Shown here one piece after another: positions 17,845 through 25,568 of a stretch of DNA of 41,374 nucleotides. Source of the DNA: Thermodesulfobacteriota bacterium (GTDB taxonomy: Bacteria > Desulfobacterota_D > UBA1144 > Nemesobacterales > CSP1-2); contig DASWID010000181.1 in NCBI GenBank assembly GCA_036397855.1, forward strand, positions 1 to 41,374, given 5' to 3'. Made by a program: the position numbers and the translations under genes. The notes under the pieces are model-generated. The model saw nothing but the letters and a program-made list of their open reading frames with translations. It was not told the origin of the DNA and did not search any database. The stretch's first letter is position 1. Each line of letters opens with the position of its first letter.

Positions 17845-19074
17845 ATGGGAAAGGAATCAAATTTGGTGGTAGGACTTGATATTGGAACGACGAAGGTGTG
17901 TGCTATTGTCGGAGAAGTAAACAGTAATAATGATATCGATATCATAGGTGTTGGAACCTATCCTTCTTACGGTCTTAAGAGAGGCGTTGTTGTAAATATT
18001 GAAAATACGGTTCAATCCATAAAGAACGCCGTTGAAGAAGCAGAGCATATGGCCGGATGTGAGATAAGGACTGTCTTTGCGGGTATTGCAGGGGGTCATG
18101 TCAAGGGTATGAGTGGACACGGAATGATAACATTAAGAAATCGCGAAGTCACAGATCATGATGTAGAGAGGGTCATTGAGTCTGCAAACGCATTATTGAT
18201 TCCTGCTGATAGGGAAATTATTCACGTTATACCACAAGAATTTATAGTTGATGGTCAAGGAGGTATAAAAAATCCTATTGGAATTTGTGGAATAAAGCTT
18301 GAAACAAGGGTTCATATTATAACTGGTCAGATCACCGCTGCCCAAAACCTTGTAAAGTGTATTCACCGTGCAGGCATGGACGTCGCAGATATCGCATTGG
18401 AGCAATTGGCGTCCAGTCAAGCTGTACTTACGCAAGACGAGAAAGAAATTGGAGTTGTCTTAATCGACTGTGGTGGAGGAACGACTGATATCGCAATTTT
18501 TGTCGGGGGCAGCATCAGATACACGGAAAATCTAACGCTTGGAGGAGATCATATCGATAGGGATTTAGCTCTTGGCCTTTCAACTCCTCTGGGAGAGGCA
18601 AGAAAGATCAAGGAAAAATATGGTGTAGCACTATCGGATCTTGTATCTCTAGATGAGAGTATTGAGATCCCAAGTGTGGGGGGGCGCAGGCCAAGGCGGA
18701 TTCCAAAAGCGGATTTGGCGATGATTATAGAACCGAGAATGGAGGAAATCTTCAGCCTTGTCAGGAGTGAGATAATAAAGTCTGGGTATAGGGATCTTAT
18801 TCCTGCTGGTGCGGTAATCACTGGGGGGACTGTTATAATGGAGGGAACGGATGACCTTGCGGAAAAGATACTTGGCGTCCCGGTGAGAAGAGGAATTCCG
18901 ACTGAGTTGGGTGGCTTGAATGATATTATCGCAAATCCTGTTTATTCCACAGGGGTAGGGCTTGTGCTTTATGGTACAAATTACAACGGGGAGAATAAGC
19001 TCCGTATAAGAGATGAAAATGTTTTTAAAAAGGTTTTTGATAGTATGAAAAATTGGTTTCAGGAGTTTTTTTAG
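17845..19074 (+). CDS. ftsA: Cell division protein FtsA
   Basis: About 409 residues of the actin/Hsp70 ATPase fold. VVGLDIGTTKVCAIVGE is phosphate-1, and VVLIDCGGGTTDIAIF near residue 205 is phosphate-2. GAVITGGTVIMEGTDDLAEK is the adenosine motif. The C-terminal FDSMKNWFQEFF is the amphipathic helix that ties FtsA to the membrane. It anchors FtsZ filaments and recruits later division proteins. An in-frame GTG sits one codon upstream of the chosen ATG; AGGGA at 17831-17835 could serve either. Confidence 0.97.
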   Translation: MGKESNLVVGLDIGTTKVCAIVGEVNSNNDIDIIGVGTYPSYGLKRGVVVNIENTVQSIKNAVEEAEHMAGCEIRTVFAGIAGGHVKGMSGHGMITLRNREVTDHDVERVIESANALLIPADREIIHVIPQEFIVDGQGGIKNPIGICGIKLETRVHIITGQITAAQNLVKCIHRAGMDVADIALEQLASSQAVLTQDEKEIGVVLIDCGGGTTDIAIFVGGSIRYTENLTLGGDHIDRDLALGLSTPLGEARKIKEKYGVALSDLVSLDESIEIPSVGGRRPRRIPKADLAMIIEPRMEEIFSLVRSEIIKSGYRDLIPAGAVITGGTVIMEGTDDLAEKILGVPVRRGIPTELGGLNDIIANPVYSTGVGLVLYGTNYNGENKLRIRDENVFKKVFDSMKNWFQEFF

Positions 19075-19118
19075 GTTAAAATCTGATGAGCGGTATTCGA
19101 CTTAAGGAGGATTAATTA

Positions 19119-20183
19119 ATGGCAAATTTTGAAATCGAGGATTTTGGCCCTGAACAAAAGGCAAGGATAAAGGTCGTCGGTGTAGGGGGATCAGGGGGTA
19201 ATGCTGTAAATACAATGATTGATAAAAACCTAGGTGGAGTGGAGTTTATTGTTACAAACACCGATTCGCAGGATCTAAAGAAATCAAGAGCGTCAACCAA
19301 ACTTCAGATTGGATCAAGAACTACAAAGGGTCTTGGCTCTGGCGGTAATCCCGTTCTTGGAAGGGAGGCCGCTCTTGAAGACCAAGCAAAGTTAGCGGAA
19401 TCGCTGGAAGGAGCCGATATGGTATTTATTACTGCCGGTATGGGTGGAGGCACCGGCACCGGGGCATCTCCGATTATAGCCGCAACTTCTAAGGAACATG
19501 GTGCACTCACCATAGGGGTTGTTACGAGACCATTTGGGTTTGAGGGTACCAAGAGAAACAAACAGGCAATAGAGGGCATAGAAAACTTGGAGAAGGAGGT
19601 TGACACTCTTATCATCATTCCCAATGACCGTCTCACGGCTGTGCATAAAATAAGCATAATTGAAGCATTCAAGAAAGCTGATGAAGTTCTCTATAATGCT
19701 GTTAGAGGTATTTCGGACATAATCAGTGGAACTGGATATATAAACGTAGATTTTGCAGACGTAAAAGCGATAATGGGTGAAAATGGCGGGAAGGCATTGA
19801 TGGGGTCCGGCTATGCCGAAGGAGAGAATCGCGCAAGGCTTGCAGCTGAAACAGCAATAACTAGCCCATTACTTGAAGATATATCAATAGATGGATCACG
19901 AGGGATTCTAATAAATGTAACAGCTTCTCATGACTTCGGTATCGAAGAGCTAAATGATGCCTGTAATTATATAAGAGAGCGTGCTCACGAAGACGTCAAT
20001 TTGATTTTCGGACTTGTATTTGATGAGGCGTTAAAAGGAGCCGTTCAGATTACGGTTATCGCAACGGGAATACAGAGTATAAAGGAAGAGAGTGTCAGTG
20101 AGATAGTGACCAAGTTGCCCACACAAACTCTAGATGACGAGTTTGAAATCCCTGCCTTCGTAAGGAGAAGGGGTATTAAATAA
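19119..20183 (+). CDS. ftsZ: Cell division GTPase FtsZ
   Basis: 354 residues. KVVGVGGSGGNAVNTM is loop T1, and the tubulin signature GMGGGTGTGASPIIA lies near residue 106. NPVLGREAALE, NFADVKAIM with its catalytic T7-loop-type Asp, and the C-terminal FEIPAFVRRRG peptide that binds FtsA are all present. After the globular core only about 20 residues lie before that peptide, so the intrinsically disordered linker is very short. A full TAAGGAGG ribosome-binding site stands 8 bases before the ATG, the best in the cluster, fitting the high FtsZ level cells need. It is the last dcw gene. Confidence 0.98.
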   Translation: MANFEIEDFGPEQKARIKVVGVGGSGGNAVNTMIDKNLGGVEFIVTNTDSQDLKKSRASTKLQIGSRTTKGLGSGGNPVLGREAALEDQAKLAESLEGADMVFITAGMGGGTGTGASPIIAATSKEHGALTIGVVTRPFGFEGTKRNKQAIEGIENLEKEVDTLIIIPNDRLTAVHKISIIEAFKKADEVLYNAVRGISDIISGTGYINVDFADVKAIMGENGGKALMGSGYAEGENRARLAAETAITSPLLEDISIDGSRGILINVTASHDFGIEELNDACNYIRERAHEDVNLIFGLVFDEALKGAVQITVIATGIQSIKEESVSEIVTKLPTQTLDDEFEIPAFVRRRGIK

Positions 20184-20767
20184 GTTTTTTAACCTAAGGG
20201 CTATCTTAATAAAACACCTAAACTCAGAACCCGTTCGCTGGCGTGCAAGTGTATTGCCCGATTACGGCACTCGAGTGGATGTATTATTGGGCATCCATTC
20301 CTACCCTTATGTTACCACGGCATGTAGTTGGCACTTCGACCCTGCCCTTCGTTATGCTCGGTGTGATCGGGTTTTTCTAAACGCGGATTTTTGTAAGAAA
20401 CAAACGTTCCGCGTGTCATCCTGCGATGAATGGATTTGACGACCTTCAAAAACGTTGACACCGAATAAAATCCGTGCATCCTGAGCCCTGAGTAGTGAGC
20501 TTTTCGAACTATCGAAGGGTCGAAGGATGATTCCTTGTCATACCCGAGGACTACCAATTAAAAACTTACGGGCGGGAGTTTTATCGGGAAGCCATTATTC
20601 TGTCATACCCGAACGAAATCGATTGTCGATCAAAGGTTGCATCTTGGAACCTTCGTTATTGTTACAGAAAAATACTTATTGTTTAATAAGTAACCAGTTA
20701 ATCAACCGCCTTTCCCCAACGAATTCGGATATCTACGCCAAATTACCTCTGGTATGTTTATTGCAAC
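20184..20767. repeat. Repeat-rich gap after ftsZ
   Basis: No gene is supported here. The stretch is a mosaic of dispersed fragments. Position 20471-20552 is a direct copy of 33403-33484 (82 bases each, aligned without gaps, with roughly ten to fifteen substitutions by eye). It carries the CCTGAGCCCTNAGTAGTGAG core and the TCATNCCCGAGGACT tail. Further GTCATACCCGA and GGGCATCCAT-like pieces lie at about 20250-20300 and 20600-20620. Small reading frames across it are products of the repeats. No clear terminator for the dcw operon was found. Confidence 0.7.
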
Positions 20768-21295
20768 ATGTATTCCGAACAGAGGCAAATGCTCATGAGT
20801 GTTATCGACGAGGTTCTAAGCGCTAATAGGGCGTATGGCAAGAAATTTAAGCTTGGCAAGCTGCCTATTCCGCCATCTCGTATGCTCGCTGTGGTTGCGT
20901 GTATGGATGCTAGGCTAACAATCGAGGAGATGCTAGGATTAAAGACAGGAGAGGCCCATATAATTCGTAATGCAGGAGGGATAGTATCTGAAGATGCCAT
21001 AAGATCATTAATAATTTCTCATCATCTCCTTGGTACAAGAGAAATTATGATTATAAATCATACTGATTGCGGAATGCTTACATTTACCGATGAAAAACTT
21101 AGAAAAAATCTTTTAAAGAAAACCCGTACCGCAACCGTAGCGCCCCTTTTGTTCCACTCTTTCAGCGATATTTGGGAGAATGTACGACAGCAGATTCAAA
21201 AGGTGAAATCTCATCCATGGGTGCCCAAAGATATCCCTGTTAGGGGATTCGTTTATGATGTCAAGACCGGTAAGCTTGACGAGGTTTTTGCTTAA
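20768..21295 (+). CDS. Beta-class carbonic anhydrase
   Basis: 175 residues, a short beta-carbonic anhydrase similar in layout to mycobacterial Rv1284. Zinc ligands are Cys45 and Asp47 in CMDARL, with Arg49 completing the Asp-Arg dyad, and His98 and Cys101 in HTDCGM. IIRNAGGIV near residue 65 is the other family motif. The C-terminal VRGFVYDVKTGKLDEV is also typical. It interconverts CO2 and bicarbonate in the cytoplasm. The gene is isolated between a repeat region and the convergent nadD-rsfS pair. No good ribosome-binding site precedes the ATG. Confidence 0.9.
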   Translation: MYSEQRQMLMSVIDEVLSANRAYGKKFKLGKLPIPPSRMLAVVACMDARLTIEEMLGLKTGEAHIIRNAGGIVSEDAIRSLIISHHLLGTREIMIINHTDCGMLTFTDEKLRKNLLKKTRTATVAPLLFHSFSDIWENVRQQIQKVKSHPWVPKDIPVRGFVYDVKTGKLDEVFA

Positions 21296-21376
21296 ACGAT
21301 TTAAGGATTGTTTCAGAAAAGATTGTGAAAATTGTAAGAATAGAAAAAAAGTAACCATATCCTACCAATCCTAAGT

Positions 21377-21766
21377 CTAGGCAAATTCTTCCAAGTCTTC
21401 TGCAGGGATTGGGAATTCCTCAATAAACGGAATCCCTATACGAGGGGAGTCGATCCACAGTCCTTCTAAATCGTAAAATTTCCTTAAGGGTTCATAGAAC
21501 ACATGGACTACCACATCCAGAGCATCAATTAGGACCCATTTGCCTTCTGTGTATCCTTCGACACCAATAACCCTTTGTCTGAGCTCTTTTAGTTTTCTTT
21601 CAATATGGTCAACAATCGTTCTTACCCCTCTATCCGAGTTGGCACTGCAGATGACAAAATAATCTGTAATGTTACTAAGCGCCTTCATCTCGAGCAGTCT
21701 TATATCTTGCGCCTTTTTTTCCCAGGCGGCGCGTGCAATGACTAAAGCCTTTTCTTTGGATTCTAT
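21377..21766 (-). CDS. rsfS: Ribosome silencing factor RsfS, apparently with a non-standard ATA start
   Basis: The recognised part, KALSNITDYFVICSANSDRG and on to GYTEGKWVLIDALDVVVHVF, is RsfS (Iojap/RsfA). The protein binds ribosomal protein uL14 and blocks subunit joining during starvation. An ATG at 21688 would give only 103 residues and lose the conserved N-terminal helix. That helix is encoded upstream in the same frame (ESKEKALVIARAAWEKKAQD and onward), back to an ATA at 21766. Before the ATA is TAA, and no ATG, GTG or TTG lies between. AAGGAGG at 21774-21780 lies 7 bases upstream of the ATA. From the ATA the protein is 129 residues, a normal length. The ATA overlaps the nadD stop (ATAG). 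See findings. Confidence 0.85.
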   Translation of the reverse strand: MESKEKALVIARAAWEKKAQDIRLLEMKALSNITDYFVICSANSDRGVRTIVDHIERKLKELRQRVIGVEGYTEGKWVLIDALDVVVHVFYEPLRKFYDLEGLWIDSPRIGIPFIEEFPIPAEDLEEFA

Positions 21767-22443
21767 TTAGCGGCCTCCTTCTTGTACATACTGTGCTCTA
21801 GTATATAGGCTTCGACACTCGACGGGACAAGATATTTTATGGATTTGAATTTTCTGATTAGTTCTCGTATCTTTGTTGACGATATTTCCAATCCGTCTAT
21901 TTTAACGAGACTCAAAATCTTGGAGTTTTTATTTATGTAAAGAGTCAAATTGTTATACCGCTTATAATATCGAAAATCATCCCTAATTTCAAGTGGAAGC
22001 ATTTCGGGGAAATCAAAACCAAATCCAGGCCTCTCTATTACGGCAAAATTCGACGCCCTGAATATTTTCTTATAATCCTTCCAGCTATCTATTTCAGAAA
22101 ATAGATCGGATCCTGCTATAAAGTATAAGTCAAACGGTGGAAATGCATCGGAAAAATATCGCAGCGTATCGATAGTATAGGACTTTCCACCTCGTTTTAT
22201 TTCTATATCCGAAATTCCAAAAAAATTGTTATCATTCAATGCGAGCTCAAGCATCTTCAGACGGTCATGAGGTGAAGCCATCCCTGGAGTGGTCTTATGA
22301 GGGGGCACGGAGGTTGGAACGAAATAGATTTTCTCAAGATCCAATATTTCTCTGATCTCTTCGGCGGCCCTCAGGTGACCAAAATGGATAGGATCGAATG
22401 TTCCACCGAAGAGCCCTACCTTTGTGAGTCGAGTTTCATTCAT
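21763..22443 (-). CDS. nadD: Nicotinate-nucleotide adenylyltransferase NadD
   Basis: 226 residues. VGLFGGTFDPIHFGHLRAAEE is the nucleotidyltransferase motif with the HxGH-type signature. FVPTSVPPHKT follows, and ISSTKIRELIRK is the C-terminal ISSTxIR motif that binds ATP phosphates. It adenylates nicotinate mononucleotide in NAD synthesis. Pairing with rsfS is a common bacterial arrangement. AAGGA directly abuts the ATG, an unusually short spacing. The stop TAG is created by the same bases as the rsfS ATA codon. Confidence 0.95.
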   Translation of the reverse strand: MNETRLTKVGLFGGTFDPIHFGHLRAAEEIREILDLEKIYFVPTSVPPHKTTPGMASPHDRLKMLELALNDNNFFGISDIEIKRGGKSYTIDTLRYFSDAFPPFDLYFIAGSDLFSEIDSWKDYKKIFRASNFAVIERPGFGFDFPEMLPLEIRDDFRYYKRYNNLTLYINKNSKILSLVKIDGLEISSTKIRELIRKFKSIKYLVPSSVEAYILEHSMYKKEAAK

Positions 22444-22619
22444 TCCTTAATTCTCATATTATAATATCTTTTATGTGGGAGGAATATAATTTCATGTCCT
22501 ACTTCTAATGATTGATTATTCGATTTTAAAATTTGATTAGGGATATTAATATTTTGAAAAGGGCGCATTGTTCATAGAAAAGGAACAAGCAATTTTTCGA
22601 TCATCTTATTGATGATTGC

Positions 22620-23726
22620 TTATATATAACCTTCGATCATTAGTTCCTCTCCAAAAACCTTAACCTTTAATCCTCTGATCGCCAGTGCTTCTTTGACTTT
22701 TAGAATATTAAGGTCTCCTACCATACTAACACCCTCCGCTCCAATAATTTTTGGCGTATAGAAAAGAACAATCTTGTCAACCACTCTTTGACTCAGCGCC
22801 GAAGCCGCCACTCTGCTCCCCCCTTCTATAAGAATGCTTGTTATCTCCAATTCTCCGAGCTTCTTGAGTAAACTAGGTAAATCTATTTTTCCATTTTTAT
22901 CGCTATCAAAAATTAGGACTCTTGACCCCATATCTTCTAGATTATTTTTCTTTTCTACGTCTGCTTTATGTGTGGTGATTATTAACGGTGATTTATGAAT
23001 CTTAAGCAATCGTGACTCGATTGGGATCCTGAGTCTGGAGTCAAGTACTATCGGGATGGGTTGATCTGTAGCCCTCTTCCCCAGCCTGACATTAAGCTGC
23101 GGATCGTCATGTAGAACGGTTTCTATTCCTACCAGAATAGCATCGACTTTTTTCCTCAGCCTGTGTGCGAAATTTCTTTGACTTTCGCTCCCTATCCATT
23201 TTGCATCTCCTGTCATGGTTGCTATCTTGCCATCGAGGGTGCAGGCGAGTTTAAGAGTAACAAAGGGAATCCCAGACCTTATATACTTGAAGAATGCCTC
23301 GTTTACGATTTTACAAGCCTCCTCAACTACACCTACTCTTACATTTACGCCCCTTTGTTTAAGGAGTTCTATTCCGTTCCCCGAAACTTTGGGATTTGGA
23401 TCGAGGGTTCCGACCACAACATTTGATATACCCTTTTTGATGATTGAATCGACGCATCGCGGTGTCCTTTTATCTCCGTGGCAGCATGGCTCCAATGTTA
23501 CATAGAGGGTCGAGCCATTGACAACGTTCCCCTTGTTTTCAGAATCGAATATGGCTTCTATCTCTGCGTGAGGAAGCCCCGCTTTTTTATGATATCCCTT
23601 GCCGATGATTCTTCCTTCTTTAACCAGTACGGCTCCTACAAGGGGGTTCGGACTGGTCATTCCCTCGGCTCTCTTCGCAAGACTGATTGCGAGAGACATA
23701 TATTTGGTGTCTGAGTCCTTGGGCAT
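22620..23726 (-). CDS. ribD: Bifunctional riboflavin biosynthesis protein RibD (deaminase/reductase)
   Basis: 368 residues. The N-terminal zinc deaminase domain has HAEIEAI near residue 49 and TLEPCCHGDKRTPRC near 76, supplying the His, Glu and two Cys of the active site. The reductase domain begins near residue 145 (PFVTLKLACTLDGKIA) and has ITSILIEGGSRVAASAL near 296. It carries out the second and third steps of riboflavin synthesis from GTP. No other rib gene and no FMN riboswitch is visible next to it, so the pathway is scattered in this genome. It is oriented with ftsY and starts 55 bases after that gene ends. Confidence 0.95.
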   Translation of the reverse strand: MPKDSDTKYMSLAISLAKRAEGMTSPNPLVGAVLVKEGRIIGKGYHKKAGLPHAEIEAIFDSENKGNVVNGSTLYVTLEPCCHGDKRTPRCVDSIIKKGISNVVVGTLDPNPKVSGNGIELLKQRGVNVRVGVVEEACKIVNEAFFKYIRSGIPFVTLKLACTLDGKIATMTGDAKWIGSESQRNFAHRLRKKVDAILVGIETVLHDDPQLNVRLGKRATDQPIPIVLDSRLRIPIESRLLKIHKSPLIITTHKADVEKKNNLEDMGSRVLIFDSDKNGKIDLPSLLKKLGELEITSILIEGGSRVAASALSQRVVDKIVLFYTPKIIGAEGVSMVGDLNILKVKEALAIRGLKVKVFGEELMIEGYI

Positions 23727-23781
23727 ATATTTTTTGCGAAACCCAAAAATTATTAGTGAAAGTTAAGTTATGACGGAAATC

Positions 23782-25191
23782 CTAATGTATGGTTTCCTCA
23801 CCAGTAACGAATAAAGCCTCTACAAATTCTTCGGCATTAAATTCTCTTAAGTCTCCCAGGCTTTCACCGATACCTATGAATTTAACGGGGATATTTAACT
23901 CATCGGCAATAGCCAAAATCACGCCTCCCTTGGCAGTACCGTCCAGCTTAGTGAGGATGATGCCAGTGATGTCGATTGCTTCATTAAACATCTTTGCCTG
24001 CTGAATTGCGTTTTGTCCAGTTGTTGCGTCGAGGACTAGTAAGGTTTCGTTGGGAGCTCCATCGAGTTCACGTGATATGACCCTTCTCAACTTTTTAAGT
24101 TCTTCCATTAGATTTGTCCTTGTGTGCAATCTTCCTGCCGTATCAACAATGAGGATATCGGTATCCCTTGCTTGGGATGCTTTCAGTGCATCAAATGCGA
24201 CGGCCGACGGGTCTGAACCGCTCTGGCCTCTTAAGAAGTCGCTGCCGACCCTTTTTGCCCAAATTTCAAGTTGCTCTACAGCCGCGGCCCTAAAGGTATC
24301 TGCGGCAGCAACCATTACGGTTTTACCTTCGTTACTGAATTTGTATGCAATTTTCCCGATTGTGGTAGTTTTTCCCACCCCATTCACTCCTGCGATAATT
24401 ATTACAAATGGTTTTGATTCTATTTTAAGGGGTTTCCCCTCGGACTTTTTCAGCATTTCCAAACATTCTTGTTTAAGGGTGTCCATTATCGCCTTTGAGT
24501 CTCTAAGCGATTTCTTCGATAGCTTTTCCTCAATCCTTTGCCTGAGCTTCAAGGTTGTACCAACCCCAAGATCCGCCGTAATTAGTGCCTCCTCAAATTC
24601 ATCCCATAGATCCTCATCTATTTCCCTTTTTGAGAGTATTTGGTCTAATTTGCCAACCAGGCCAACTTGAGTTTTCGAAAGACCCGACCGGAGTCTTGAA
24701 AAAAGGCTTTCCTTGGTTTCAGGCATTTCCTGCACCCTTTTTTCTGCAACGTCATACGGTTCTGTTGTATCGACCATTGCTTTTTCAAATGCATAGCGGT
24801 CTTCGTCAATGACGGCTTCTGGCTTTATCCTAAGCTCTTCTTCCACTGCCAGTTCTTTGGTTCCTTGTGTAGATTCATCGGGTCGCGTTTGCTCTAGTAC
24901 GTCTTGTTGTACCGATTTATTCAATATACGATCAGTCTCAGTGTATTTATCTACTACTGGTTCTTCATGAGGAATATCTTTATGAGGTTCAATGGCTGAT
25001 TTAACAGGTGAAACATCATGTCTAGGTGTCTCCTCGGGTAAGGAATCCTCTTTTTTGGGTTCCGGTTTTTCTTCGAATAAATAGGTCAGAATTAATGAAA
25101 TAATTACAATGCCCGCGATCAATATGATAATCCATATTGGTCCGTGGAGGTCGGTGTAAAAATTATTCAAAAGGGGGATTAATTTCTCCAT
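23782..25191 (-). CDS. ftsY: Signal recognition particle receptor FtsY
   Basis: 469 residues. An N-terminal membrane helix (PIWIIILIAGIVIISLILTY, about 19-38) is followed by about 110 acidic, Glu- and Asp-rich residues and then the NG GTPase domain. GVNGVGKTTTIGKIAYKF (G1, near 269), DTFRAAAVEQL, DTAGRLHTRTNLMEELKKL (G3, near 350) and TKLDGTAKGG (G4, near 415) are canonical. FIGIGESLGDLREFNAEEFV closes the protein. It receives SRP-ribosome complexes at the membrane. The explicit membrane anchor differs from E. coli FtsY, which binds peripherally. It is divergent from dnaE. Confidence 0.95.
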   Translation of the reverse strand: MEKLIPLLNNFYTDLHGPIWIIILIAGIVIISLILTYLFEEKPEPKKEDSLPEETPRHDVSPVKSAIEPHKDIPHEEPVVDKYTETDRILNKSVQQDVLEQTRPDESTQGTKELAVEEELRIKPEAVIDEDRYAFEKAMVDTTEPYDVAEKRVQEMPETKESLFSRLRSGLSKTQVGLVGKLDQILSKREIDEDLWDEFEEALITADLGVGTTLKLRQRIEEKLSKKSLRDSKAIMDTLKQECLEMLKKSEGKPLKIESKPFVIIIAGVNGVGKTTTIGKIAYKFSNEGKTVMVAAADTFRAAAVEQLEIWAKRVGSDFLRGQSGSDPSAVAFDALKASQARDTDILIVDTAGRLHTRTNLMEELKKLRRVISRELDGAPNETLLVLDATTGQNAIQQAKMFNEAIDITGIILTKLDGTAKGGVILAIADELNIPVKFIGIGESLGDLREFNAEEFVEALFVTGEETIH

Positions 25192-25529
25192 AACTCTATA
25201 GCGGTATTACAGAAATTAGTAGCTTTAAGTATTACTTAAATAAGAATCAGATTATTATTACATTCCTGTCTGCTATTATATGATACCATATGATTTGTGG
25301 AAAACCTTAATTCCGGTTTTCATCATTAAGCTTTGTGTCTTTTCCAATTAATAGCTTTTACACACAATCCTCATCGGAGATTTTCAGAGTCTTCATCCAA
25401 GGCTATTGTCGGGTACATCATGTAGTGATCGATGAGCAATCCGGATTGGCAAAACGAAGGCTATTTGATATGTTATTTGGCGCCCCCTATAATCTAACAT
25501 TCCAATATCATTGTATTATATTTTAAAAC

Positions 25530-25559
25530 TTGCGGAGATCAAAATTTCTGATATATAAT
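25530..25559 (+). promoter_or_regulatory. Probable dnaE promoter giving a leaderless transcript
   Basis: TTGCGG at 25530-25535, an 18-bp spacer and a perfect TATAAT at 25554-25559. A start site 6-8 bases downstream falls at about 25565-25567, immediately before the dnaE ATG at 25569. The rest of the 25192-25568 gap is A/T-rich and holds one weak inverted repeat (GAAAACC/GGTTTTC near 25299-25320) and nothing else I can name. Confidence 0.55.
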
Positions 25560-25568
25560 ACGTTGTAA

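Noticed and set aside
20527-20826. 99-residue frame before the carbonic anhydrase
   Set aside because: It is built on dispersed-repeat sequence and overlaps the start of a clear carbonic anhydrase gene in another frame.
24050-24670. 206-residue frame on the plus strand
   Set aside because: It is antisense to the conserved GTPase domain of ftsY and has the composition expected of a shadow frame.
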